NCBI GenBank assembly: GCA_036365455.1
Contig: JAWQUS010000020.1
Coordinates: forward strand, 8,963,001-9,027,000
Direction of reading: 5' to 3'
Source of the DNA: Macrosoma leucophasiata
Taxonomy: Eukaryota; Arthropoda; Insecta; Lepidoptera; Hedylidae
Length of the DNA stretch: 64,000 nucleotides
Part shown: positions 33,834 through 44,717 of the stretch, one piece after another
Layout: each line of letters starts with the position of its first letter
How positions within the stretch are numbered: position 1 is the first letter of the stretch
Program-made: the position numbers and the translations under genes
Notes under the pieces: model-generated
Databases searched by the model: none
Seen by the model: the letters and a program-made list of their open reading frames with translations, nothing else
What the model was told of the DNA's origin: nothing

Positions 33834-33949
33834 TTACAAGAATAATGTGACATTTCATCTAAATCGTTCTTTATGAAATGCAACATTATTCTTACAAGAA
33901 TAACGTGAAATTTCATCTAAATCGTTCTATATGAAATGTCACATTATTC
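33834..33949. repeat. Two 58-bp hairpin units in tandem
   Basis: Each unit runs from TTACAAGAATAA through TTTCATCTAAATCGTTCT to ATGAAATG...ATTATTCT and can fold on itself (AAGAATAATGTGACATTTCAT against ATGAAATGTCACATTATTCT). Confidence 0.85.
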
Positions 33950-34203
33950 TTATAAAGAAGCGAAATATAGTCAAGAATATCACTAAGATAAAACTAAACA
34001 TAATATGCTAAGGTGTGATTAGTAAAAAATTAACTCTAGTGAAATAATCTTACCTACTTACCACAAAAAATGTAGCTAATTTTTCAAAAATAAAGGAACA
34101 TATTCATAAAGTCGTAGTTTAGGTATTAAAAGTTCTTTAATCCTTTAAAGAAATAATAATAATGATGCTTGATGTGATATTCTTACGGCTTTATTGCTTA
34201 AGT

Positions 34204-34230
34204 GGCGTTTGAGTATTCGACTCAAACGCC
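34204..34230. repeat. Perfect 11-bp hairpin
   Basis: GGCGTTTGAGT, loop ATTCG, ACTCAAACGCC. Outer AAGTGG/CCACTT also pairs, with a bulge. Confidence 0.75.
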
Positions 34231-34383
34231 TGAAACTCCACTTAATTTTAAGCAACCCTCAAATATAGGCTATCACTGTCGTTTGCGCATGTTTTCTAGT
34301 GATAAAAACTTTTAAGTTCCATTTAGATTTAAGTGACGATTCAGTATTTGGCCGTAATTCATTGAATCATAACTAAGTTACAT

Positions 34384-35330
34384 AATACTTAATAAATGGT
34401 CGTCTAGGACTTCATACAAGCATCCACAATCAGACGTTGAAAACATATCCAATCAAAATTAGAATTTATCAAACTAGACGTCTCTTGTTAACTCGTTACT
34501 AGTCACAATACAATTTAAAGGTACACCTCCAAGGTACACAGTGTAATCGAGTTAGTTGAATCAGTCTGTGAATTTCGAGCTTTGTTCTATCTTATTAGAC
34601 GAGAGTAATGCATTTAACGTCTAAATGAAGACACATTAGATTGTTATATGAATGTTCTATCAAGAATGATAACGATGTAGATTCTATATGAGTAAAATCT
34701 TAATCTTCATTATTATGAGTAGGTATCTACGAGTACAGTACCCAACAATTAATATTGCACATCGAGCCTGCGAAAGAGACGATCGGCTCGATTCGACTTC
34801 GTAGAGCGTTATCTCTGTTGCACACTGCCTACGTAAGCACTATCAGTCCGGTATTGGTCAAAACCAGTGATGGGCAAAATGCAATTAAATACTTAATAAA
34901 TGGTCGTCTAGGACTTCATAGAAGCATCCACAATCACACGTTGTTAACATATCCAATCAAAATTAGAATTTATCAAACTAGACGTCTCTTGTTAACTCGT
35001 TACTAGTCACAATACAATTTAAAGGTACACAGTGTAATCGAGTTAGTTAAATCAGTCTGTGAATTTCGAGCTTTGTTCTATCTTATTAGACGAGAGTAAT
35101 GCATTGAACGTCGAAATTAAGACACATTCTCTAATGTATTAGATTGGTAGGTATATGAATGTTCTATCAAGAATGATGACGATGAAGATTCTATATGAGT
35201 GTTAAATCTTAATCTTCAATATGATGAGTGGGTACCTACAGTACCCAACAATTAATATTGCACATCGAGCCTGGGAAAGAGACGATCGGCTCGTTTCGAC
35301 TTCGTAGAGCGTTATCTCTGGTACACACTT
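34384..35330 (+). repeat. Segmental tandem duplication, ~504-bp offset
   Basis: Unit 1 starts at 34384 and unit 2 at 34888, both with AATACTTAATAAATGGTCGT. They stay alignable for about 440 bases through GACGAGAGTAATGCATT and the CAACAATTAATATTGCACAT module to GAGCGTTATCTCTG. They differ by substitutions and small indels. No frame is shared. Confidence 0.9.
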
Positions 35331-35365
35331 GCTCAAAATGGTCGACAAACGTCAAATAGGTACGG

Positions 35366-35450
35366 TGCGAAAGAGATAACGCTCTACAGCCCGAAATAAG
35401 CCGCCAGTCTCCCAGGCTCGATTTGCAATATTTATTGTTGAGCACTGCAC
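35366..35450 (-). repeat. Inverted copy of the duplication's end module
   Basis: AAAGAGATAACGCTCTAC, CCAGGCTCGATTTGCAATA and TTATTGTTG are the reverse of the last ~85 bases of each 504-bp unit. Confidence 0.75.
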
Positions 35451-35484
35451 CTAATGTTAATACACTCGGTGAATTTCTAGTCTC

Positions 35485-35798
35485 TGATTTTTTCATGCCA
35501 GGAAAGTGGCAAACATATTCATGTTGAGTGATGACTGTAGCCTAACCCCTAGTTTACACTAAAAACATAAAACATGATGATGTTTCCCCACCCACACAAA
35601 GACCAAGATCAAAATGCAGATGCGTTACCACTCCTGAGGCCTAAGGTGATATGCCTCTGTGCCGGAAACTACAGGGCCATACATTACCACTTGACCGGAA
35701 CACGATAGAACTGAACATTACCATTTAGCGGCAAGTATATTAGGTAATGCGGTGGTGCCTACGCCCGCGAGCTCCGTCACTAGAGCTCTACCACCACT
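35485..35798 (-). mobile_element. Family A SINE-like copy with insert
   Basis: Reversed tail, then a ~45-base unrelated insert (near 35548-35590), then the rest: ACCGGAACACGATAG-type, TTTAGCGGCAAGTATATTAG, GAGCTCCGTCACTAGAGCTC, CTACCACC. Confidence 0.88.
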
Positions 35799-35810
35799 GA
35801 AAAAGCTAAA

Positions 35811-35875
35811 CTCTACGAAGACGAAACGAGCTGATTGTCTCTTAATTCAATGTGCAATTGCTGTGCTCGATTCTT
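35811..35875 (-). repeat. Second inverted fragment of the duplication module
   Basis: CTCTACGAAGACGAAACGAG and TTGTCTCTTA are the complement of GAGACGATCGGCTCGTTTCG/CTTCGTAGAG in the 504-bp units. It lies just past the SINE at 35485-35798, which probably split the module. Confidence 0.6.
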
Positions 35876-36097
35876 GATGGACACTCCATTCTTGTTTGCA
35901 CATCATACACAAAAAATGTCTTACGGTCTTATTCATAAAAAGTTATAACACCTCTAAGAGCTCGCTATAGTATGCTTTAGGAAACACGTTATTCATTATA
36001 GCATTTCAGCGCTTAAGCACTCTATAAACCCACTATAAAGTTATAGAGGCCAGAACCCTACTATAACCCTACTTTAACAGTGCTATAAGGACAAAAG

Positions 36098-36306
36098 ATG
36101 GCCGACATTCAACAGCTGATTGTTGAAATTGACATTGGGCGCGTTCCATTAATCGACCACAACGACCGTAACGTTCTTTGTATTGTTCCACCAGAGGCCC
36201 GTGGTCGTCGCGAGCGGTCGTTTGACGTCACTGTTCGCGACCGCATTGCGTCCACTCCGATCCACCAATATTTTGTGCTTTCACCAAAACGGCAATTTCA
36301 GCGGTC

Positions 36307-36351
<45 letters not shown>

Positions 36352-36373
36352 CAAAAGTGATCGCGATTTTTAA
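36098..36373 (+). CDS. Unrecognised ORF inside the Harbinger-type element
   Basis: A 91-codon frame begins MADIQQLIVEIDIGRVPLID, continues PPEARGRRERSFDVTVRDRI and HQYFVLSPKRQFQRS, then runs into the GT repeat as CVCVCV. The first 65 or so codons have higher GC and look coding. The opening LI.EI....PLID slightly recalls MADF/Myb-SANT proteins encoded by Harbinger elements, but the match is too weak to name. It could be a truncated element protein or a captured fragment. Confidence 0.35.
36309..36351. repeat. (GT)n microsatellite
   Basis: About 21 GT units inside the Harbinger-type element. Confidence 0.95.
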
Positions 36374-36998
36374 AACATGACTTTATGTCACCTGTGACAT
36401 TGATTTATTTTTCTTTTATTCGAAATAAGGTCATTTTCACACGTTATTTGTAGACAATTTGGCGTGTTTGATCTCTTGTTGGATCCATTTGTCCACTGAA
36501 TTCCTTGCACTGGCAACATTTTGACTATTAGCAGAATTTTAACTATGGAAGGCTTATAGAACGTTTATGAATAAACAATTTTATAGAACGTTTTATAGGC
36601 ATAAAGAGCATTTTAACTAATGAATGCTATAAACCTTTTATAAGCGTTTTTTATGAATAAGACCGTTAGTTTTTAGTTTAATTTGTTAGTTTAGAACAAG
36701 TTCTAAAATAAGCAGTCAAAATAAACAGAACTTTAATAGAATTATTAATTTGCGTACCTTATCAACAACAAATCCAAAGATAAATTGTAGCAGCTTGTTG
36801 AAATTCCTCCAGTAACCTTCAACTTTATAAGACACCGATAAGTCAATTATTTTACTCTAAAATGTAATTTTCTACGAGTTTCGGATATTCTCTGAAATTG
36901 GAAAGTAAACTTAGTTCGTTTATGTATTGGTCAAAACTTATTGCAATCGTGAATTATTTAGGTATTTATGTAATTATTTAAGAAATTATTACGGGAAC

Positions 36999-37036
36999 AT
37001 ACATAACCATCTAATCGGAACACGATAGTACTAAAC
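36999..37036 (-). mobile_element. Family A middle fragment, inverted
   Basis: CATAACCATCTAATCGGAAC and ACGATAGTACTAAAC are the reversed middle of the family, abutting the next copy head to head. Confidence 0.7.
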
Positions 37037-37345
37037 TTACTGGTGGTAGAGCTCCAGTGACGGAGCTCGCGGGTGTAGGTACCACCGCATTACCTAATAT
37101 ACTTGCCGCTAAATGGTAGTGTTCAGCACTATCGTGTTCCGGTCAGGTGGTAATGTACGGCCCTGTAATTTCCGGCACAGATACATAACACCTTAGGTCC
37201 CAGGAGTGGTAACGCATCTGCATTTCGGCCTTGGTCTTTGTGCTTTGTGTGGGTGTCTATAGGCTGCAGTCATCACTTAACATCAACGTGAACTGCATAC
37301 TTGTTTGCCACTTACACTAAAACAAAATATTTAAAAAAAAACACT
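37037..37345 (+). mobile_element. Family A SINE-like copy, near full length
   Basis: TTACTGGTGGTAGAGCTCCA, CACTATCGTGTTCCGGTCAG, ACATCAACGTGAACTGCATA. CTTTGTG is duplicated in the middle. Confidence 0.92.
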
Positions 37346-37789
37346 ACCTACCATTTCTTTTTAGCGACAGATCAAGTAATGGTTCCTACGCCCTCGTGTC
37401 CGACAACGCAACTCTTCCACCAATAGATTGAATTGATTGCATCATAATGTTATATTGCAAACACTATCCAGCTGTAAAAACAAAAGCTTATGAATAATCT
37501 AAGCTAAGAGATAGTATGACTAGCTTACGCTAATACATATATGTTTATCTGTTATGATCGCTGTAATTAATCCGCTTATGTGATTGTATATTGTATTGTA
37601 TATTATATTGATATTGACCCTAATATTCCGTCTATGTATTCATGTATATAGTACATAAGTTCATGTTTATGTACAGTTAATGCAATGTCGTATTTAAAGC
37701 AGTGTCAATAATGCATAAGCACAAGGTACCTACTGTGCCTGGGAAGGATAAAACTAACCAACCATCACTAGTTCTCTGTAGCGTAGTAA
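37346..37789. other. No recognisable gene
   Basis: AT-rich; TATATTGTATTGTATATTAT is the only low-complexity stretch noticed. Confidence 0.35.
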
Positions 37790-38045
37790 AAATTACAGTC
37801 AGGGAACTCGCCAAAATGTGGTCTACTGCCCAGTGATTCAAAAGTGGACCGGGTGGACCCCATGTTCTAAATAAATTTCTATACGTTGCACGTGCCACTA
37901 ATTTACAATGTACCAATTTCAACTCAATCAACACATTAGTTGCAAAGCGAATTGGCTGTGACAGACAGACTGACAGACACCATGAGTCTCCGTGTGATAC
38001 TGCAGAGCTTCTGCTTTTCCCTTTGAGGTGCGGAACTTTAAAAAT
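37790..38045 (-). repeat. Family D repeat (GTCTGTC type)
   Basis: The minus strand reads TTTTAAAGTTCCGCACCTCA, GTCTGTCAGTCTGTCTGTCA and CACAGCC, then GATTGAGTTGAAATTGG. Same design as 59695 onwards: AGGAACCCT-like start, GTCTG repeats, CACAGCCAA, GAGTTGAAATTTG. Confidence 0.6.
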
Positions 38046-38084
38046 ATCGAAGTTAACTTACAGGCAAGTAATAAAAAATATGCT

Positions 38085-38262
38085 TACACTCACAGTCCCA
38101 CACACGTATAAACTGTTGTACACACAATACATCCACAAACACCAAGACCCGAAACAAATATCTTAGACCAAAAACATTTGTCCCGGTGCGGAACCGAACC
38201 CGCGACCCTTCGAATCAAGCGGTCGTCCCACACCGCTGGACTAACCGGGTCGTCAAAGTCAA
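38085..38262 (-). mobile_element. Family C tRNA-headed SINE
   Basis: Minus strand GACGACCCGGTTAGTCCAGC then CGCGGGTTCGGTTCCGCACCG (B-box-like), CGGGTCTTGGTGTTTGTGGA and GTGAGTGTAAGC. It matches 44718-44945. Confidence 0.8.
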
Positions 38263-38317
38263 GAACCGTAACTATAATTTTACTTCCTTCTACAAAGGTA
38301 AATATAAATAATAATAA

Positions 38318-38601
38318 GTGGTGGTAGAGCTCCAGTGACGGAGCTCGCGGGCGTAGGCACCACCGCATTACCTAATATACTTGCCGCTAAATGGTAGTGT
38401 TCAGCACTATCGTGTTCCGGTCAGGTGGTAATGTACGGCCCTGTAATTTCCGGCACAGAGGCATACACTTTAGACCTCAGGAGTGGCAACGCATCTGCAT
38501 TTTGACCTTGGTCTTTGTGTGGGTGTCTATAGGCTGCAGTAATCACTTAACATCAATGTGAACTGCATGATTGTTTTCCACTTCCATAACATAAAAAAAA
38601 A
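38318..38601 (+). mobile_element. Family A SINE-like copy, near full length
   Basis: GTGGTGGTAGAGCTCCAGTG, CACTATCGTGTTCCGGTCAG, ACATCAATGTGAACTGCATG and CATAAAAAAAA. Confidence 0.93.
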
Positions 38602-38604
38602 TGC

Positions 38605-39260
38605 CTAGTGAGAATTTATGTTCCAAAGGAAGTCAAAGAATACATACCTACATACTCAGAAATAATATGTGTCTGAAGAATACATGTCAGAATGTACGTT
38701 GGATACATATTTGTCCCTTAAATCTACACTTTAGGAAGGATTCAAGGCTATTGTAGCAAAATCCATCGAAGCAGCTTTCACGTTGAGAGTAATTTTATAC
38801 AAAACCCTCAATCCTTCACCTTATCCGCCTCTCGTTTGCAATCAGGCCAAACTCTAACGTAGTACTTATCTATCGTAGAGGTACAATGGGTGTAATTCTT
38901 ATTCCTCCTTCGTCCCTAACCCGACGTCGGCAAGCTAATATTGGTCGGGAACGGTGCCTCGCTCCTATAACGCCACCTTTCTTGCAGCGGAACCTCCCTT
39001 AATAAGTTCCCAGATTATTTCTTTGAAGAAAAATGGAAAAAAGTTTTAAAATACGGTGAAACCGGTTTTTAGCTGTATACTTTTTCTTTTCTAGCCAAAG
39101 TTTTAAGAAACAGTTCTCCATTAGCGGCTAACCAAGCATGTGCGTTACGAGGAAAAAGTTTGCAGCTAATGTCTAAGTTTCTCTAAAGCTGGTAATACAA
39201 TTTCAGTACGGTTAGGTGCTGTAGATGTATGGAAAACCATGTTTGAGATTCTTTATAAAA
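38605..39260. other. No recognisable gene
   Basis: No structure noticed apart from a slightly GC-richer stretch at 38900-39000. Confidence 0.35.
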
Positions 39261-39261
39261 A

Positions 39262-39538
39262 TGTATTTTTAATAAGTGGCAAACAAGCGTACAGTTTACA
39301 TTGATGGTACACCAAAAACACCTACATGACACCAGAAATTTCAAAAGATGTGTCTACTACTGAGGCTTAAGGTATTATGCCTCTGTGCCCGAAATTAGAG
39401 GGCCGTAGATTACCACTTGATTGGAACACGATAGTGCTGAACTCTACCATTTAGCGGCAAGTAGTTAGTAGTAGGCGATGCGGTGGTGGTGGGTGGATAA
39501 TGCCCGCGAGCTCCGTCACTGGAGCTATAACACCAGTG
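39262..39538 (-). mobile_element. Family A SINE-like copy, diverged
   Basis: CAGTTTACATTGATGGTA, GCCTCTGTGCCCGAAATTA, GGAACACGATAGTGCTGAA, GCCCGCGAGCTCCGTCACTG. Mismatches are more frequent than in most copies. Confidence 0.85.
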
Positions 39539-39579
39539 AAGTACAAATGCATGACAGCTTAGTGCCCACTTTATTCAGA

Positions 39580-39783
39580 ACTAGCGGCCTGCCCCGGCTT
39601 CGCGCGCTTTCCCTACCCTCTCCTATTCGTCTTATCGTGTATATATGTTATAAAGCCTTCCTCGATAAACGGGCTATCTAACACTGAAATAATTTTTTAA
39701 ATCGGACCATTAGTTCGTGAGATTAGCGCGTTCAAACAAACAAACAAACTCATCAGCTTTATAATATTATAAGTAAGTATAGA
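39580..39783. repeat. ACTAGCGGCC-type interspersed repeat
   Basis: ACTAGCGGCCTGCCCCGGCT, CTATCTAACACTGAAATAAT, AAATCGGACCATTAGTTCGT and TTTATAATATTATAAG are standard words of a dispersed arthropod repeat. Confidence 0.6.
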
Positions 39784-40253
39784 TTAAATTCATTATTATG
39801 ATTGAAGAACTAAATTTCGCTCGTTGCTTTTATTTTTTGACTCCATAGACACCTCCTCCATAGACATTTTCTCCATAGACAAAAAAGAGATTGAAATTTT
39901 ATGTCTATTTGTAAAAACTAAGCTTAAATTTTTTAAATAGCGAATAACTTGGGCACATTTTCTTGCGATACGCCATGAAAGGTGCTACGATGAAAAAAAA
40001 ATCCAAAATTGCTGGTGAAAAAGGTTTATATTCTAAAATAAGTCAATTGACTTATTCTAATTTGTATTCGGAAAATACAACATGTCTTATCATCCAACAC
40101 ACGGTATTGCAACCATTGTCTTTGGTAGACTTTCGATGTCTGAGCTGAAATCTATGCTCTTTCGTAGGCTTTATTCGTAGTCTCAATGCAAAATCATAGT
40201 AACTTTTTATTTCCTACGTGACAGAGTTAAGAATGGAAGAAAGAAAAATATTA

Positions 40254-40310
40254 CCGGTATTGTTTATCTATATGTATTGTTTATCTATCGGTATTGTTTA
40301 TCTATATGTA
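40254..40310. repeat. 20-bp tandem repeat, three units
   Basis: TATTGTTTATCTAT repeated three times with ATG or CGG linkers. Confidence 0.85.
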
Positions 40311-40907
40311 CTCACTAAAACAAAACATTTGTAAATGAAATTATAAAGTTTGTTTTTTGCGTCAATCGAGGTCGTAGTGTTAATAAAACGATGTAGAGGT
40401 TTAGCTCCAGTATCTACCAAACCTACCAAAGGAATGCAAAGGCTGATATTCAATAGGCCAAGTCAATAGAATACTACTTGATAATTTCACATCACATCAC
40501 ATTTTACTGCTTCCATTATTTCAAAAAGTACCTATAAATAGATTGACTAAATATCGTCTTCGAAACCACTAGTCAATAATTACCAATTTTTTGAAATATG
40601 GTCGTTTTCAAAACGGTTCATAAAATTGTACGTACGTACCTGCTGTCACGTCACAATTCGTGACGAATTCAAAAATTCTTCAAAAATCTAGCGGTTTTGT
40701 AACTCGTTTGAATAATAAACGTTGTTGGGATTTTAACAAAGGAATATAAAAGTGATGTAATTCTTTAACAAAGCTGTTTATTTTCACATTTTTTTGTAAT
40801 TATAAGATCTCGTGAATTACTGCATCAATTTTGATAAGTTAAGACATTTAATTTTCATGTTCCTTTTGGTCTATCTCATTTAAAACAATATTAATCTATA
40901 TCTGTTA

Positions 40908-41146
40908 ATCAATTGCTGTTCGTAAGTCTCGCTAAAACTAGAGAACGGCTGAACCGATTTGGCTAATTTTGGTTTTGAATGATTTTCGGAAGTCCAGAAA
41001 AGGTTGAAAAGGTAAGAAAATATGAAGAAATTGAAGCAATAGTAAAAACCACAATTTTGTTTTCCCATACAAGTAGTCCGTATATATCACAAACCTTTGA
41101 CACATTATTTCATTGTGAGGCAATACGAAGTTTACCGGTACAGCTA
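40908..41146 (+). repeat. CTAGT-type interspersed repeat, copy 3
   Basis: CAATTGCTGTTCGTAAGTCT, GCTGAACCGATTTGGCTAAT, AGGTAAGAAAATATGAAGAA, GAGGCAATACGAAGTTTACC and ACAGCTAGT end. Confidence 0.65.
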
Positions 41147-41930
41147 GTGCTTTATAAAGTACCCTATTTCATATTTGATCTTAATGTATATTCGATAAAA
41201 ATAAATGCTTCTCCACGATATCCAGCTGAAAAGTCAAGGAGTCGCGTACGTAAGTTACGAGACTCTAATTTCGTTGACCCCCAGAGATTCGATTGGATTC
41301 TGCAACTTCATCAATACAATGAAAATAAATGCCGTCGCAAATACGGCCCTTCGAAGCAAAATAAATTGAGTTCACTAAAAGACTGGTTCACTAAAGACAT
41401 TTTAACCGGAATTCAGTAAGCGAATTATAAACGAAATATATAACATGGTATAATACGGCCAAGTTTATCTGAATCGTTGTTGTGGAGTCGAAATAGCTAT
41501 TGCCGGGTGTAATTGCTTTCCTTCAATGTACCAATCCAATTATTTTTCTAAACCCTCGAAAAGATTTACCCAAATACGGCACTAAAGTTTCCATTTCCAT
41601 TGGAAAGTACCATCGTGTACAGCCGACTAAATGGTCTGTTAGTGGGTCGAGTTTCGAGTATTGCCCTATTAAAAGTTTTCTATTATAATATCACGTTCAA
41701 TTATTAAAATAATGTTAAGTATTTAATGTTGTAACTTTGGGGTATTGGCATTTATCAATGACAAATAAACGTGATATTTAATAGTTAGTTACTTTGCTTC
41801 ACGCTTGCGATTGAGCGCTTCCGGCCCAGTCCGATCTTGAACATACACATTCCCATGATTCCAAATTTTTATTACAAGCACCTTACAGCGGTGCACCTAG
41901 GAATCTTAGGTACTATTTCAATATTCAAGG
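41147..41930. other. No supported gene
   Basis: A 146-codon frame (40979-41419) starts inside the repeat and runs on as KSRSRVRKLRDSNFVDPQRF and beyond. I do not recognise it and it has no splice context. Confidence 0.3.
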
Positions 41931-41944
41931 GATGTATCTGAGCA

Positions 41945-42302
41945 GGAAGCGCGCATAGCCCAGCGGCTGGTGTAGATCTTAAGCGATCTGCTCGGTTAAG
42001 CACTACGGGCGCGGTCGGGTAGTGTGATGGGTGACCGCTAGTGGCAAATTAAATGCGCGTTTCCGTGCTTCGGAGGGCACGTTAAGCCGTCGGTCCCGGT
42101 TGCTATCGATGGATAGCAGTCGTTAAACCTTGTCGGAGGCCTTATGGGTGGTTTGAAAACATCCGACAGTGGGTTGGCCACTAACCCATCCACCTCCACC
42201 AATCCGCATTGGAGCAGCGTGGTGGAGTAAGCTCCAGGCCTCCCCCCAAAAAGGGGAGAGACTCGTGCCCAGCAGTGGGACGTATAATGGGTTGCCATTA
42301 TA
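41945..42302 (+). mobile_element. 5S-rRNA-headed SINE with 10-bp target duplication
   Basis: Flanked by TATCTGAGCA on both sides (41935-41944 and 42303-42312). The head (41994-42036) has GGTTAAGCA, GGGCGCGGTCGGGTAGTG and GATGGGTGACC, which parallels the internal control region of 5S rRNA (GTTAAGCA...GGGCGCGGTTAGTACTTGGATGGGTGACC in the general eukaryotic pattern). The body includes GTGGTTTGAAAACATCCGAC and GGGGAGAGACTCGTGCCC. It ends in an AT-rich tail. Confidence 0.85.
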
Positions 42303-42409
42303 TATCTGAGCATCAATCACAATTGGAAAAAAAACCAATCGCCGAGTCCATCAACCTTGATCTCAAAGGAGGCAGTAGATCGTACTGACACAAAGACATG
42401 AAGGTAACT

Positions 42410-42870
42410 GAAGCTCATTTGAAATTGAAATTTGAAATTTATTTATTTGAAACATAATAAGAAACATACTTATAAACAGAAAGTACGATGACAATTGCAT
42501 TAATCATAGTCTGTGTCGCAGTCATCAACGCCACCTCCGAGTGTCGAGCAGAACAATGTTTCTTATAAAATAATTAAACAAAAACAGTTATTTAAATGCT
42601 AAATCTAACATTGTAATATAAAATTTTGAATTTTGTGTGTGTGTGTGTGTGTGAGTGTGTGTGAGTGTGTGTGAGTGTGTGTGAGTGTGTGTGTGTGTGT
42701 ATTTGAAAAGTATTCAATATCACATATATTTATTTATGTATATTTATTATTACATTCTTCAATAAATGTTTCCAAATCAGCATAATCAAGACTTTCTAAC
42801 CATTTGATAAGTCTAGATTTACATTCGCGTCGAGGGAGCGGGAAAATATTTAGGATTTTATTCACCTTAT
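42410..42870. repeat. Possible LINE tail debris with (GTGTGTGA)n
   Basis: GTGTGTGAGTGTGTGTGAGT tandem at 42635-42700, flanked by AT-rich DNA rich in ATTTATTTAT. The retroelement origin is a guess; the tandem repeat is certain. Confidence 0.45.
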
Positions 42871-43850
42871 TGTAAAGTTTGATAACAAGAAACTACGACA
42901 AAAATTAATCTCATCTTCGTCAACACTTAAGGCGAAAGATGTTTATGTCTACTGCTGTACAAAAGCCTTCGTCTTTACCTCCAACAATGTTGTGCGTCAT
43001 TAGGGTTGATTATGCTACTCGTATTATCACCAGTTTAGCATGCGGATTGGCGATAATAGCATAATCTCTTTAGCGAGCGAATTTATAAAAGGTTAAGCTT
43101 GTTATTACATCCTTTATCACGTGATTGAAAAATATATATGAATGTTTGATGTACCTCTCGAATGTTCACGAGCTCATTGGAGTATCGATTTGGGACGAAC
43201 ATACCAATTTACATGAAACGGTTGACAAAAAGCATACATAATGGCATACACTCTTTTTTAGAAAGTGCGCCCTTAATGTTTCATACGAAATGGCCTACGA
43301 TGCGCTGTTTTCAGTAAAAAACTATACGATGGTCTAAGCGATCTGAACTTTTAATGTGAACAGGAGTGCAGGCATGTTGAACACGAGTGAAATTTTTAAG
43401 GCTTTGCGGAACGAAGCTCGTTCCATTATTTTTCTGCTGGCTCTCTAAAATGTTGTTTTAATGTATCTCCATAGACAGCTTTTATATAATTTTGTGCCTT
43501 GATCTTAAATTAATCTGCTGTTGAAAGTTTGGAGAGTTTTTCAAATGTTATTTGTTATTTCCAGGAATAATTCTGTCCTTGAGAGGATCATAGCGGACGA
43601 AGTATCTAGCGGTGCTAAAGTGGTTCATATTTGGACAAGGTTAAGAACACAAGGACAATTATTTATCGTTATTGCTTTCTTTTCCACAAAAAAAAAGGAA
43701 TTGTGTCGAGCATTAACAGTTACAGTTTGAAAGACTGAAACAGATTTTGTACAAGGAAAGTTACTTTTGGTGAGGTACGTAATGCCATTTTACACGTAGG
43801 CTGTTTTTCTTTTATATTGTTGCTAGGTTTTGCCTCTTTTTACAACATAA
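42871..43850. other. No recognisable gene
   Basis: No supported feature. Confidence 0.35.
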
Positions 43851-43852
43851 CA

Positions 43853-43898
43853 CCTTTCGCAGTCACATCTGGGCTATCCCAGATGTGACTGCGAAAGG
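43853..43898. repeat. Perfect 21-bp-arm palindrome
   Basis: Arms CCTTTCGCAGTCACATCTGG(G) and complement, loop CTAT. Confidence 0.95.
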
Positions 43899-43899
43899 G

Positions 43900-44715
43900 G
43901 ATAGAGGAGGATAAGATAGGCACGGATAAGATTTCTTAACTTCTCTCTTGAAGGGTCTTCTGCTGATCCCCAAGATCATCATAGCACCCAAGCTTTTTTA
44001 ACTATAAGCGCACAGAATATCGATTTGTCCAATAGATTTGATACCACTTGATGCCCTTCCTTGAAGCCATAGTAAAAGTTTCCGTTTGGCTACCTACTAA
44101 GTTGATAGATATTTTCTTCCGTGTCTCAATCTCAGTAGTATCTATAGTATCAGATATTTCCAAAATTAATTAATTTGAAAACCTACTGATGGTCATAACC
44201 TTGTTTTTTTAGGTCAAATGGGAATTAAAATGTAGATTAGGTAATGTGAGATTTTTAATTCGGATTTCAATTAAGCTAACGGTAAACAATTGAACTACTA
44301 TTCCGTTCGTTTCCAATCACGTACCACAAATTTTATACATATGTGAAACAAATAAAATTTGACAAACGTGATCTGCCTGCACACAATACTATTAGTGTCG
44401 AAAAAATGTACTAATAACAATAACAAATGTACTATTAAATGTACTAATAATTTAGGCACAGCTCATAAGCTTATGGCGAGCTGTTGGCCAGTAGCGGCAG
44501 TTCCCAAATTAGTCCCCCTAGAGAGAAATGGACTCCACCTATTTGCCTCCATCGCCCGATCAAACTTTCTGGTAGTCTACTGCACCATGTAATCCTCGAG
44601 CGGAAGGAGCTCTCAGCCTAAGTATTTAAGCAACTGCCCAGCAAGACCCTCAGCTCAGGGCTTTAAGCCAGAAATAGTTTTAATCAAAATTTTACTTCTT
44701 CAATAGAAGTAGGTA
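43900..44715. other. No recognisable gene
   Basis: A somewhat GC-richer block at 44455-44670 is not recognised; a 77-codon frame there has no known motif. Confidence 0.3.
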
Positions 44716-44717
44716 TC

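Larger units (their letters stand above)
35924..36665. mobile_element. PIF/Harbinger-type element, 742 bp, TTA target duplication
   Basis: Ends CGGTCTTATTCATAAAAA and its exact complement (18 bp). TTA flanks both sides (35921-35923, 36666-36668). A 3-bp TTA/TAA duplication is the hallmark of PIF/Harbinger. The arms contain many TATAA/TTATAG words. The interior carries an ORF (36098-) and a GT microsatellite. No transposase is seen. Confidence 0.88.

Noticed and set aside
33834..33949. CRISPR-like repeat
   Set aside because: Only two units with no spacers, in a eukaryotic genome; explained as tandem hairpins.
36098..36200. MADF/Myb-SANT domain in the Harbinger-type ORF
   Set aside because: Only the first dozen residues recall the family, the rest does not, so the domain is not claimed.
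42038..42338. Two minus-strand frames of 71-92 codons
   Set aside because: Antisense of the 5S-headed SINE; matching frames recur in its other copy.
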